Source of the DNA: Alphaproteobacteria bacterium
Lineage (GTDB): Bacteria; Pseudomonadota; Alphaproteobacteria; SP197
DNA: 64,000 nt
NCBI GenBank assembly: GCA_016869675.1
Contig: VGDP01000004.1
Location: 62,001-126,000 of the forward strand
Reading direction: 5' to 3'
Both the position numbers and the translations under genes were made by a program. The notes under the pieces were generated by a model. The model made no database searches, had not been told where the DNA came from, and worked only from the letters and a program-made list of their open reading frames with translations. Numbering within the stretch: position 1 is the stretch's first letter; every line of letters begins with the position of its first letter. Below, one piece after another: positions 9,301-18,776 of the stretch.

Positions 9301-11286
9301 TCAGCGCCGGGCGAGGTCAGCCAGGTCGCCGACGATGGCGCCGAGGTCGAAGTCCTTGGGCGTGTAGATGCGCGCGACGCCGGCGTGGCTCAGCGCGTCG
9401 CAATCGCGGCGCGGGATGATGCCGCCCACCACCACGGGCACGTCGGCCTGGCCCTGGGCCTTCAGCCGGTCGATCACGTCGGCGACCAGCGGACCGTGCG
9501 CGCCGGACAGGATCGACAGCCCGACCACGTCGACACGCTGGGCCTTGGCCTCGGCCGCGATGTCGGCCGGTGTCTGGCGGATGCCGCGATACGTCACCTC
9601 GAAGCCGCAGTCGCGGGCGCGGAGCGCGATCTGCTCGGCGCCGTTGGAATGACCGTCGAGCCCCGGCTTGCCCACCAGCAGGCGCGGCGCGCGACCGAGC
9701 CGTGCGGCCGTGGCCGCCACCCGTTCGCGCGCAGCGGCCAGGGCATCGTCCGCGCCGGCCGCCAAGCCGTCCAGCCCGGTCGGCGCGCGGTACTCGCCGA
9801 ACACTTCGCGCAAGGCGCCGGCCCATTCGCCTGTGGTGACGCCAGCGTGGGCGCAGGCGATGGACGGTTCCATGACGTTGGCGCCCGTCGTGGCGGCATC
9901 GCGCAGCGCGGCCAGCGCCGCGGCGACCTTGGCCTCGTCGCGGCCGCGCCGCCAGGTCTCGAGCCGAGCGATCTGGTCCTGCTCGACGCGCGCATCCACG
10001 CGCACCACGTCGGCGCCGCCCTGCTGGCCGAACGGCGAGAGCTCCGCGTCGGTGTAGGCGTTGACCCCGATCACGACGCACTGGCCCGCCTCGATGGCGG
10101 CCAGCCGGTCGCGGTTGGCGGCGACCAGCGCCTGCTTCATGACCCCGGCCTCGACCGCCGCGACCGCGCCGCCCAAGGCTTCGATGCGCTCGAGCTCGGC
10201 GCGCGCCGCCGCCGCCAGCTCAGCGACCTTGGCCTCGACGGTCGGGTTGCCGTCGAACAGATCATTGTACTCCAGGAGGTCCGTCTCGAAAGCAACGATC
10301 TGCTGCAGCCTGAGGCTCCACTGCTGGTCCCACGGCGTCGGCAGGCCCAGCGCCTCGTTCCAGGCCGGAAGCTGCACGGCTCGGGCGCGCACGCGCTTGG
10401 ACAGCACGACCGCCAGCATCTCGAGCAGGATGCGGTAGACGTTGTTCTCGGGCTGCTGCTCGGTCAGGCCGAGCGAATTGACCTGAACGCCGTAGCGGAA
10501 CAGCAGGTCCTTGGGGTCGGCGACGCCGTAGCGCGTCCGCCCGATCGCCTCCCACAGTTCGGCGAACGCGCGCAGCTTGCACATCTCGGTGACGAAGCGC
10601 ACGCCGGCGTTGACGAAGAAGCTCATGCGGCCGAATACCGCCGGGAACGCCTCGGGCATCACCTGGCCCGAGGCGCGCACACGATCGAGGATGGCGAGCG
10701 CGGTCGAGAGCGCGTAGGCGACCTCCTGCACCGGCGTCGCGCCGGCCTCCTGCAGGTGGTACGAGCAGACGTTGACCGGGTTCCACTTGGGCACCGCGCC
10801 CACGGCGAAGACGACCGTGTCGACGGTCAGTCGCAGGCTCGGCTCGGGCGGAAAGACGTAGGTCCCGCGCGACAGGTACTCCTTGACGATGTCGTTCTGG
10901 GTGGTGCCGGCCAGCGCCGCGCGCGCAACGCCCTGACGCTCGGCCAGCGCGATGTAGAGCGCCAGCAACCACGGCGCCGTCGCGTTGATCGTCATGGACG
11001 TGTTCATCTGGTCGAGCGGCAGGCCCTCGAACAGGGTCGCCATGTCGCCCAGGTGGCATATCGGAACGCCGACGCGCCCGACCTCGCCGCGCGCGAGCGG
11101 GTGATCGCTGTCGTAACCGGTCTGGGTCGGCAGGTCGAAGGCGACCGAAAGACCGGTCTGGCCCTTGGCCAGGTTGGTGCGGTAGAGCGCGTTCGACGCC
11201 GACGCCGAGGAGTGGCCGGCGTACGTGCGCATCAGCCACGGACGGTCGCGCTGGGCAGTTTTTCCGGTCTTGGGGGCCATTGTCAT
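9301..11286 (-). CDS. ecm: ethylmalonyl-CoA mutase (MeaA/Ecm)
   Basis: [55 protein letters not shown]-terminal B12 motif KPGLDGHSNGAEQIA; divergent from ccr. Confidence 0.93.
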   Translation of the reverse strand: MTMAPKTGKTAQRDRPWLMRTYAGHSSASASNALYRTNLAKGQTGLSVAFDLPTQTGYDSDHPLARGEVGRVGVPICHLGDMATLFEGLPLDQMNTSMTINATAPWLLALYIALAERQGVARAALAGTTQNDIVKEYLSRGTYVFPPEPSLRLTVDTVVFAVGAVPKWNPVNVCSYHLQEAGATPVQEVAYALSTALAILDRVRASGQVMPEAFPAVFGRMSFFVNAGVRFVTEMCKLRAFAELWEAIGRTRYGVADPKDLLFRYGVQVNSLGLTEQQPENNVYRILLEMLAVVLSKRVRARAVQLPAWNEALGLPTPWDQQWSLRLQQIVAFETDLLEYNDLFDGNPTVEAKVAELAAAARAELERIEALGGAVAAVEAGVMKQALVAANRDRLAAIEAGQCVVIGVNAYTDAELSPFGQQGGADVVRVDARVEQDQIARLETWRRGRDEAKVAAALAALRDAATTGANVMEPSIACAHAGVTTGEWAGALREVFGEYRAPTGLDGLAAGADDALAAARERVAATAARLGRAPRLLVGKPGLDGHSNGAEQIALRARDCGFEVTYRGIRQTPADIAAEAKAQRVDVVGLSILSGAHGPLVADVIDRLKAQGQADVPVVVGGIIPRRDCDALSHAGVARIYTPKDFDLGAIVGDLADLARR

Positions 11287-11324
11287 GGTCTCGCGTGCCG
11301 AAGGTAGCCGAGCGCCCCTCATGT

Positions 11325-11410
11325 TGCACTGCAAAACATTCTTGCTTCGTTTACCCCGCCGGGCCAAGTATATCGTGGATCTGCACACCGAGCCGGCCTG
11401 CTGCACTGCA
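11325..11410. promoter_or_regulatory. divergent ecm-ccr intergenic region with two TGCACTGCA sites (11325-11333, 11402-11410)
   Basis: Two identical 9-nt palindromic sites read directly. Confidence 0.4.
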
Positions 11411-11465
11411 CTGGCCCGCTCGTTGCACGGAGAACCCGGATCACCGCCCCGCCCAGGAGCCGACC

Positions 11466-12746
11466 ATGTGTGCCGCCGCCGTCCAGGCCGCCCCTGCCAA
11501 GCCCGCGCTGAAGGACCTCTACGAGGTGGGCGAGATTCCGCCGCTCGGCCACGTGCCGGCGCGCATGTACGCCTGGGTCATCCGGCGCGAACGCCACGGA
11601 CCGCCCGAGGAGGCCATGCAGGTCGAGGTGGTCAAGACCCCGCCCATCGGCCCCGACGAGGTGCTGGTTCACGTCATGGCGGCGGGCGTCAACTACAACG
11701 GCATCTGGGCCTCGCTCGGCAAGCCGATCTCACCCTTCGACGGGCACAAGGCGCCGTTCCACATCGCCGGGTCCGATGCCTCGGGCGTCGTCTGGGCGGT
11801 CGGCTCGAAGGTCAAGCGCTTCCAGGTCGGCGACGAGGTCATCGTCCACTGCAACCAGGACGACGGCGACGACGAGGAATGCAACGGCGGCGATCCCATG
11901 AATTCGCCGAGCCAGCGCATCTGGGGCTACGAGACACCGGACGGATCGTTCGCCCAGTTCTGCAAGGTGCAGGCGCGCCAGCTCATGCCGCGTCCGCGCC
12001 ACCTGACATGGGAGGAGAGCGGCTGCTACGTGCTGACGCTGGCGACCGCGTACCGCATGCTGTTCGGCCACCGGCCGCACATCCTGCGCCCCGGCGACAA
12101 CGTGCTGGTGTGGGGCGGCGCGGGCGGGCTCGGCTCCATGGCGATCCAGCTCATCGCCACCGCCGGCGCCAACGCGATTGCGATTATCTCGGACGACTCT
12201 AAGGAGGAGTTCGTCCGCTCGCTCGGCGCGGTCGCGGCGATCAACCGCAACAAGTTCGATTGCTGGGGCCAGTTGCCCGACGTGGACGATGTCGCGGGCT
12301 ACGCCGAGTACATGAAGAAGGTGCGCGAATTCGGCCGCGCCATCTGGAACACCACCGGCAAGGGCAACGACGTCGACTTCGTGTTCGAGCACCCGGGCGA
12401 ATCGACCTTCCCGGTGAGCTGCTTCGTGGTCAAGCGCGGCGGCATGGTCGTGTTTTGCGCCGGCACGACCGGCTACAACCTGACCATGGATGCGCGCTTC
12501 ATCTGGATGCGCCAGAAGCGTATCCAGGGCAGCCACTTCGCCAACCTGAAGCAGGCATCCCAGGCGAACCGGCTAGTCATCGCGCGCCGCATCGACCCGT
12601 GCATGAGCGAGGTGTTCCCGTGGAACGACATCCCGCGCGCGCACACCAAGATGTGGAAGAACCTGCACAAGCCGGGGAACATGGCTGTGCTGGTCCAGGC
12701 CAAGCGCCCGGGCATGCGCACCATCGAGGAAGCGGCCGAGGCGTGA
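11466..12746 (+). CDS. ccr: crotonyl-CoA carboxylase/reductase
   Basis: DLYEVGEIPPLGHVPARMYAWVIRRERHGPPEEAMQ, FVFEHPGESTFPVSCFVVKRGGMVVFCAGTTGYN. Confidence 0.96.
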   Translation: MCAAAVQAAPAKPALKDLYEVGEIPPLGHVPARMYAWVIRRERHGPPEEAMQVEVVKTPPIGPDEVLVHVMAAGVNYNGIWASLGKPISPFDGHKAPFHIAGSDASGVVWAVGSKVKRFQVGDEVIVHCNQDDGDDEECNGGDPMNSPSQRIWGYETPDGSFAQFCKVQARQLMPRPRHLTWEESGCYVLTLATAYRMLFGHRPHILRPGDNVLVWGGAGGLGSMAIQLIATAGANAIAIISDDSKEEFVRSLGAVAAINRNKFDCWGQLPDVDDVAGYAEYMKKVREFGRAIWNTTGKGNDVDFVFEHPGESTFPVSCFVVKRGGMVVFCAGTTGYNLTMDARFIWMRQKRIQGSHFANLKQASQANRLVIARRIDPCMSEVFPWNDIPRAHTKMWKNLHKPGNMAVLVQAKRPGMRTIEEAAEA

Positions 12747-14422
12747 ACGACCCGCGGGGATCGGCCGCGATCGACCTCGGGCGATTGACGGCGGCACTCA
12801 GCGCGGCTGAGCGTATTCTGGATAGCGCCCGGCGCGCGGTTGCCCAGCACGTGGCGCCGGGCGGCCGGCTGAACGCCGCGCGGCTCGATGAGCAACAGGC
12901 AGCGGCCCACGGCCTCGCCTGGCTTGCGACCTACGTCGAGGCGCTGCGCCAGGTGCTGGCGTGGATACGCCGGATCGACGATGCCGGCCGGCTCGGGTCG
13001 CTGGAACGCGCCATGACGCTGGCCGCGTTCGGCGAGTACCTGGCGCAGATCGCCGGCGGCCTGCCCATGAGCCAGGGCGAGATCGTGCGGCTCGCCGAGC
13101 TCGGCGTCGACGCGTCTGACATCGCGCGCTTCGCCCAGGACCCGGCGGTTGTCGCCTTGTGCGCTGAGGCTGGGGCACCGGCCGCGCGCGCGCGCCTGGC
13201 CGCGCTGCTGGCCGAGGCCGCCGACGGCGGCGAGCTCGGCGATCCCGGTTTCGCCGACGAGACCCTGGTCCAGGTGCGCGACCAGTTCCGCCGCTTCGTC
13301 GAGACCCGAGTCGTGGCCGAGGCGCCGCGTTGGCACGGCGCCGACACCTTGATCCCCATGGCGGTGATCGAAGATCTGGCGGCCATGGGCGTCTTTGGCC
13401 TGACCGTGCCCGAGGAGCACGGCGGGCTCGGACTCAGCAAGACCGCCATGTGCGTGGTCACCGAGGAACTGTCGCGCGGCTACATCGGCGTGGGCTCACT
13501 CGGCACGCGTTCCGAGATTGCGGCCGAGCTGATCCGCCACGGCGGCACCGGGGAGCAGAAGCGCGACTGGCTGCCTGGGCTGGCCGCCGGCACGATCCTG
13601 CCCACCGCCGTGTTCACCGAGCCGGGCACCGGCTCGGACCTCGGCAGCCTCAAGACCCGCGCCGTGCGCGACGGCGACGTCTGGCGCATCACCGGCAACA
13701 AGACCTGGATCACCCACGCGGCGCGCGCCGACGTCATGACCCTGCTTGCCCGCACCGACCCGAACGACAAGGGCTATCGCGGGCTCAGCATGTTCCTGGC
13801 GCCCAAGCCGCGCGGCACCGACGCCCAGCCGTTCCCGGTGCCGGGCATGAAGGGCACCGAGATCCGCGTGCTCGGCTATCGCGGCATGAAGGAGTACGAG
13901 CTGGCGTTCGACGGCTTCGCCGTGCCGGCGGCGAACCTCCTGGGCGGCGTGCCCGGCCAGGGCTTCAAGCAGCTCATGGCGACGTTCGAGAGCGCGCGCA
14001 TACAGACGGCGGCGCGCGCCGTGGGTGTCGCGCGCAATGCCACCGAACTGGCGCTCGCCTACGCGCGCGCCCGCCAACAATTCGGCAAGGCGATCTACGG
14101 CTTCCCGCGCGTCGCCAACAAGATCGCCTGGATGGCGACCGAGACCATGGTCGCGCGCCAGATCACCTGGTTCGCCGCCGCCGAGAAGGACAAGGGCCGC
14201 CGCTGCGACCTGGAGGCCGGCATGGCCAAGCTGCTGGCCGCGCGCGTCGCTTGGGCGGCGGCCGACAACGCGGTGCAGGTGCACGGCGGCAACGGATACG
14301 CCGAGGAGTACCCGATCAGCCGCGTGCTGGTGGATGCACGCATCCTCAACGTCTTCGAGGGCGCCGCCGAGATCCAGGCCCACGTCATCGCCCGCCGCCT
14401 GCTCGCGGGCGGGCGGAACTGA
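12743..14422 (+). CDS. mcd: (2S)-methylsuccinyl-CoA dehydrogenase (acyl-CoA dehydrogenase family)
   Basis: GTG start overlaps ccr TGA; N-terminal extension plus FTEPGTGSDLGSLKTRAVRDGDVWRITGNKTWITHAARADVMTLLART. Confidence 0.92.
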   Translation: MNDPRGSAAIDLGRLTAALSAAERILDSARRAVAQHVAPGGRLNAARLDEQQAAAHGLAWLATYVEALRQVLAWIRRIDDAGRLGSLERAMTLAAFGEYLAQIAGGLPMSQGEIVRLAELGVDASDIARFAQDPAVVALCAEAGAPAARARLAALLAEAADGGELGDPGFADETLVQVRDQFRRFVETRVVAEAPRWHGADTLIPMAVIEDLAAMGVFGLTVPEEHGGLGLSKTAMCVVTEELSRGYIGVGSLGTRSEIAAELIRHGGTGEQKRDWLPGLAAGTILPTAVFTEPGTGSDLGSLKTRAVRDGDVWRITGNKTWITHAARADVMTLLARTDPNDKGYRGLSMFLAPKPRGTDAQPFPVPGMKGTEIRVLGYRGMKEYELAFDGFAVPAANLLGGVPGQGFKQLMATFESARIQTAARAVGVARNATELALAYARARQQFGKAIYGFPRVANKIAWMATETMVARQITWFAAAEKDKGRRCDLEAGMAKLLAARVAWAAADNAVQVHGGNGYAEEYPISRVLVDARILNVFEGAAEIQAHVIARRLLAGGRN

Positions 14423-14474
14423 CACATCCCACGACGCGTTTGTGCCTGTCCGCCACATGTAGTACGTTCCTGCC

Positions 14475-14763
14475 TTGATACGAACGTGGCGCAAAACGGC
14501 GAGCCGAAAGGTCCTGGGAGGGCGGCCGGTCTAACCAGTTCCGCGGGTTGGATGTCGAAGGCGCGATCGATCTGCTGCTCGCCCTCAATCTGGCCACGTC
14601 GCTCAACGACCTGAGCCCGATGCGGAGCGTGGGGCTGCACAAGCTGAAGGGCGATCGCAGGGGCCAATGGGCCATGACGGTGAACAGTCCCTGGCGCATC
14701 TGCTTCACGTTCCGTGCCGGCGACGCATTCGACGTCGAGATCGTCGACTACCATCGAGGTTGA
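14475..14763 (+). pseudogene. higB: HigB/RelE-family toxin, apparently frameshifted (TTG start at 14475, +1 shift near 14521-14530)
   Basis: N-terminal IRTWRKTASRKVLGGR in one frame; rest LNLATSLNDL...HKLKGDRRGQWAMTVNSPWRICFTFRAGDAFDVEIVDYH in another. Confidence 0.65.
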
Positions 14764-15055
14764 GGCCATTACACCCATCGCGCACCCCGGCAGGCTGCTC
14801 AAGCGCGAGTTGGCGGCGCGCGCGTTGAGCGCCAACCGCCTGGCCATCGAGCTGGGCGTTCCGTCGGGACGCGTTACCGACATCCTCAACGGCCGGCGCT
14901 CGATCACGGCCGATACGGCGGTGCGCTTGGCGCGCTACTTCGGCAACGAGGCGCGGTTCTGGCTCGATCTTCAGAGCCAGTACGACATCGCCGTCATCGA
15001 GCGCGAACGCGGCCGCGAGATCGCGCGGCGCGTGACACCGGCCGACGCCGCATGA
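14714..15055 (+). CDS. higA: HigA-family XRE antitoxin (start uncertain)
   Basis: HPGRLLKRELAARALSANRLAIELGVPSGRVTDILNGRRSITADTAVRLARYFGNEARFWLDLQSQYDI. Confidence 0.88.
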   Translation: MPATHSTSRSSTTIEVEAITPIAHPGRLLKRELAARALSANRLAIELGVPSGRVTDILNGRRSITADTAVRLARYFGNEARFWLDLQSQYDIAVIERERGREIARRVTPADAA

Positions 15056-15246
15056 CCGGCGCCCTTCCCTACCTGGTCGGCGCGGCGCTGGCAGCGACGC
15101 TGACCGCGCTGTTCGCCGGCATCGTCGTCATGGCGCGCGGCGGCGAGCTGAACCGCAAGTACGGCAACACGCTGATGCGCACGCGCATCGTGCTGCAGGG
15201 GCTCGCGGTCGTGCTGTTCATCCTCTTGATGCTGACCAGCCGCTGA
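15052..15246 (+). CDS. HIG1-domain / twin-transmembrane small protein
   Basis: 64 aa, two TM helices flanking RGGELNRKYGNTLMRTRIVLQG. Confidence 0.8.
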   Translation: MTGALPYLVGAALAATLTALFAGIVVMARGGELNRKYGNTLMRTRIVLQGLAVVLFILLMLTSR

Positions 15247-15248
15247 CC

Positions 15249-15812
15249 ATGGTGAAACTGACCAAGATCTACACGCGCGGCGGCGACGCGGGCGAAACCT
15301 CGCTGGGCGATGGACGGCGCGTGCCCAAGCACGATCCGCGCGTCGCCGCCTACGGCACGGTCGACGAGGCCAACGCCGTGGTCGGGCTCGTGCGCCTGCA
15401 CACGACCGGCGCCGCCGATGCCATGCTCGCGCGCATCCAGAACGACCTGTTCGACCTAGGCGCCGATCTGTGCACGCCGGCCGACGGCCGCAAGGACCAG
15501 GGCGCACTACGCATCGTCGCGGCCCAGGTCGCCCGGCTCGAGACCGAGATCGACGCCATGAACGAGCGGTTGGCGCCGCTCAATTCGTTCATCCTGCCCG
15601 GCGGCACGGCCGCCGCGGCGTACCTGCACCTCGCGCGCACCGTCGTGCGCCGCGCCGAGCGCCACATGACCGAGCTGGCCGGTACCGAGCCGGTCAACCC
15701 CGAGGTGATTAAGTACGTCAACCGGCTGTCGGATCACCTGTTCGTCCTGGCCCGCCATGTGAACGACGACGGCGCCAAGGACGTGCTGTGGGTTCCGGGA
15801 AAGAACCGGTAG
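15249..15812 (+). CDS. PduO-type cob(I)alamin adenosyltransferase
   Basis: KIYTRGGDAGETSLGDGRRVPKHDPRVAAYGTVDEANAVVGL ... VNRLSDHLFVLAR. Confidence 0.95.
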   Translation: MVKLTKIYTRGGDAGETSLGDGRRVPKHDPRVAAYGTVDEANAVVGLVRLHTTGAADAMLARIQNDLFDLGADLCTPADGRKDQGALRIVAAQVARLETEIDAMNERLAPLNSFILPGGTAAAAYLHLARTVVRRAERHMTELAGTEPVNPEVIKYVNRLSDHLFVLARHVNDDGAKDVLWVPGKNR

Positions 15813-15839
15813 AGCCCTCGCGGGAGCACTGGAGCCACT

Positions 15840-15935
15840 CCGCCTGTCATCCCTGGGCCGGCCAAGGGCCGGAACCGGGGATCCAGAGAGGCAGCACCGG
15901 ACAGTGACCCCGGAGTCCCGGTTCGTCGCATTCAC
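15840..15935. repeat. REP-like palindromic intergenic element (minus-strand CTGGATCCCCGG...CAGGGATGACAG)
   Basis: Matches the general form of alphaproteobacterial REPs CTGGATCCCCGC...GGGGATGACAG; internal inverted repeats. Confidence 0.5.
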
Positions 15936-16082
15936 GGCGCCCGCGAGTGACAGGAGAGCGCGTGGCTACGATTCGATCGATTCGCCGCTCTAGCGCCTTG
16001 CCCGCGCATGGATAGCACAAGGCCAGGATCCAAGAACCGTGCGTTTGAATCGGGAGGCGACCTAAGATTTATTCGGTTCTTT

Positions 16083-16105
16083 CTTCATGTTTTGATAACA
16101 TGAAG
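16083..16105. repeat. perfect inverted repeat CTTCATGTT-TTGAT-AACATGAAG
   Basis: 9-bp arms and 5-nt loop inside an AT-rich intergenic islet. Confidence 0.6.
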
Positions 16106-16262
16106 TCAGCGAATTTCATAGAGTCTATGCGAAGTCGGATTTGTCTCGATTCATAACGAGTAACAAATGAAGAGCATCATTGTCTGGTTGTCATGTGCCG
16201 CGATTGTCGTCTGGATACTCGTCGATACGCCCATTGTTATTCTTACTCAGGACTGCGCCGCG

Positions 16263-16880
16263 CTAACGCCGCGCCAGCGCGGTGACAAGGCCGGCGCCGA
16301 TCAAGAGCGTGCCGCCGGCACGGTCGAGCCAGCGGCGCACGGAGGCACGCGTCATGCGGGTGCGCAGGGCGCCGGCGAACGCCACCCACAGGGCCGCGTT
16401 GATCGCCGCGAGCGTCACGAAGGTCGCGACCAGGACCGTCGTCTGCGGCAGCAGCGGCTGGTCGGCCGCCATGAACTGCGGCACGAAGGCGACGAAGAAC
16501 ACGATGCTCTTGGGGTTGAGCGCGGTGACCGTGAACGCCTGCAGGAACACGCCGCGCGGGCGGGGCGTCGCCCGCAGGGTCAGGGGTGTGATCGCCATGG
16601 ACGAGCGCCACAGCTTGACACCCAGCCACACCAGATAGACCGCCCCAGCAAGCTTCAGCACCGTGAACAGCGTCGCCGAGGCGGCCAGGATGGCGCCGGC
16701 GCCGGCCAGCGAGGCGGACATGGCGACGAAATCGCCGAGCGCCACGCCGGGGACGCTGGCCCACGCGGCGCGCCGGCCGCTGGCGAGCGTCAAACCGATC
16801 ACCAGGGTCACCGTCGGCCCTGGCATCGCCAGCAGGATCGCGCTGGCGCCCGCGAACGCCAGCCAGATTTCGGGGTTCAT
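16263..16880 (-). CDS. LysE/RhtB family amino-acid exporter
   Basis: AMPGPTVTLVIGLTLASGRRAAWASVPGVALGD, ALNPKSIVFFVAFVPQF. Confidence 0.9.
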   Translation of the reverse strand: MNPEIWLAFAGASAILLAMPGPTVTLVIGLTLASGRRAAWASVPGVALGDFVAMSASLAGAGAILAASATLFTVLKLAGAVYLVWLGVKLWRSSMAITPLTLRATPRPRGVFLQAFTVTALNPKSIVFFVAFVPQFMAADQPLLPQTTVLVATFVTLAAINAALWVAFAGALRTRMTRASVRRWLDRAGGTLLIGAGLVTALARR

Positions 16881-16992
16881 CGCGTCGGCTCCGTCGTTTC
16901 GAGCCGCACTCAGCCCGTGCCCGGCCCCGCCGGTCAAGCGCGTTCCGCCGTGGCGCGACGCGCGTTGACAGTGCCGGGCCGTGCCCCTAGTT

Positions 16993-17006
16993 TTCGCACC
17001 TGCGAA
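16993..17006. promoter_or_regulatory. candidate operator TTCGCACCTGCGAA upstream of etfB
   Basis: Shares 18/19 nt (TTCGCACsTGCGAAATGAA) with the site upstream of methylmalonyl-CoA mutase. Confidence 0.45.
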
Positions 17007-17065
17007 ATGAACCGATGGCCGCGAGCGGCCATCCCCACCCCTCGGTCCATGGTCAAGGGTCGCGC

Positions 17066-17815
17066 ATGAAGGTCCTCGTCGCGTGCAAGCGGGTCATCGA
17101 CTACAACGTCAAGGTCCGGGTGAAGGCCGACCAGTCGGGCGTCGACCTGCAGAACGTCAAGATGTCCATGAACCCGTTCGACGAAATCGCCGTCGAACAG
17201 GCCATCCGGCTCAAGGAAGCCGGCACCGCGACCGAGATCGTCGCCGTCAGCCTGGGCGCCGAGGCGTGCCAGGAGACGCTGCGCACCGCGCTTGCCATGG
17301 GGGCCGACCGGGCCATCCACGTGCATCACGACGGCGGGCTCGAGCCGCTGGCCGTCGCCAAGCTGCTCAAGGCCGTGATTGGCGCCGAGCAGCCGAGCCT
17401 CGTGCTGCTGGGCAAGCAGGCGATCGACGACGATTGCAACCAGACCGGCCAGATGCTGGCGGGACTGCTGGGCTGGCCCCAGGGCACCTTCGTCTCGCGC
17501 CTCAAGGTCGAGGGCGCCAAGGTGGCGGCCGGGCGCGAGGTGGACGGCGGCATCGAGAACGTCGAGTTGAAGCTGCCGGCAGTGATGACCGTCGATCTGC
17601 GTCTGAACGAGCCGCGCTACGCCTCGTTGCCCAACATCATGAAGGCGCGCAAGAAGCCGATCGACAAGAAGACCCCGGCGGAACTGGGCGTCGATCCGGC
17701 GCCGCGGCTCAGGACCGTCAAGGTGGCCGAGCCGCCCAAGCGCCAGGCCGGCGTCAAGGTCGACAGCGTCGCCACCCTGGTCACCAAGCTCAAGGAAGAG
17801 GCGGGAGTCATCTGA
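17066..17815 (+). CDS. etfB: electron transfer flavoprotein beta subunit
   Basis: [20 protein letters not shown] ... [18 protein letters not shown]. Confidence 0.96.
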   Translation: MKVLVACKRVIDYNVKVRVKADQSGVDLQNVKMSMNPFDEIAVEQAIRLKEAGTATEIVAVSLGAEACQETLRTALAMGADRAIHVHHDGGLEPLAVAKLLKAVIGAEQPSLVLLGKQAIDDDCNQTGQMLAGLLGWPQGTFVSRLKVEGAKVAAGREVDGGIENVELKLPAVMTVDLRLNEPRYASLPNIMKARKKPIDKKTPAELGVDPAPRLRTVKVAEPPKRQAGVKVDSVATLVTKLKEEAGVI

Positions 17816-18768
17816 TGGCGGTCCTTCTCGTCGCCGATCACGCCAACGACGCGGTGCAGGCCGCGACGCTTCACGCCGCCAGCGCCGCGCGCCAGATGGG
17901 CGGCGAGCTGCACGTGCTGGTCGCCGGACACAACTGCGCCGGCGCCGCCAAGGCCGCCGCCGCCATCGAAGGCGTCGCCAAGGTGCTGCACGCCGACGAC
18001 GCGACGCTGGGCCACAACCTGGCCGAGAACGTCGCGCCCCTGATCGCGCGCGTGGCCAAGGGCTACAGCCACGTGGTCGCGGCCGCGACCACGTTCGGCA
18101 AGAACGTCATGCCGCGCGCCGCCGCCCTGCTTGACGTGCAGCAGGTGTCGGACATCATCGGCGTCGAGGGCCCGGACACCTTCGTGCGCCCGATCTACGC
18201 GGGCAACGCGCTGGCGACCGTGCAGTCGTCCGACTCGATCAAGCTGGTCACCGTGCGCACCACGACCTTTCCGGCGGGCGCCGCCACGGGCGGCGGCGGC
18301 ACGGTCGAGACCATCCCGGGCCAGGCGGACGCCGGCGTCTCCAGCTTCGTCGGCGTCGAGACGCAGCGCACCGAGCGGCCCGAGCTGACCAGCGCGCGCA
18401 TCGTCATCTCGGGCGGGCGCGGCATGCAGTCGAGCGACAACTTCAAGCTGCTGTTCGACGTGGCCGACGTCCTGGGCGCCGCCGTGGGCGCCAGCCGCGC
18501 CGCGGTCGATTCCGGTTTTGTGCCCAACGACTACCAGGTCGGCCAGACCGGCAAGGTTGTGGCGCCGGAGCTCTACGTGGCCGTCGGTATCTCGGGCGCC
18601 ATCCAGCACCTGGCGGGCATGAAGGACAGCAAGGTCATCGCCGCCATCAACAAGGACGAGGAAGCGCCGATCTTCCAGGTCGCCGACTACGGCCTGGTGG
18701 CGGATCTGTTCAAGGCCCTGCCGGAGTTGGCCCAGGAGTTGAAGTCGCGCGGCATCAAGCCGCGTTAG
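17815..18768 (+). CDS. etfA: electron transfer flavoprotein alpha subunit
   Basis: ATG overlaps etf[81 protein letters not shown]. Confidence 0.97.
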   Translation: MAVLLVADHANDAVQAATLHAASAARQMGGELHVLVAGHNCAGAAKAAAAIEGVAKVLHADDATLGHNLAENVAPLIARVAKGYSHVVAAATTFGKNVMPRAAALLDVQQVSDIIGVEGPDTFVRPIYAGNALATVQSSDSIKLVTVRTTTFPAGAATGGGGTVETIPGQADAGVSSFVGVETQRTERPELTSARIVISGGRGMQSSDNFKLLFDVADVLGAAVGASRAAVDSGFVPNDYQVGQTGKVVAPELYVAVGISGAIQHLAGMKDSKVIAAINKDEEAPIFQVADYGLVADLFKALPELAQELKSRGIKPR

Positions 18769-18776
18769 GAGCCGCC

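Noticed and set aside
9085-11307. 740-aa plus-strand ORF opposite ecm
   Set aside because: Antisense shadow ORF in GC-rich DNA.
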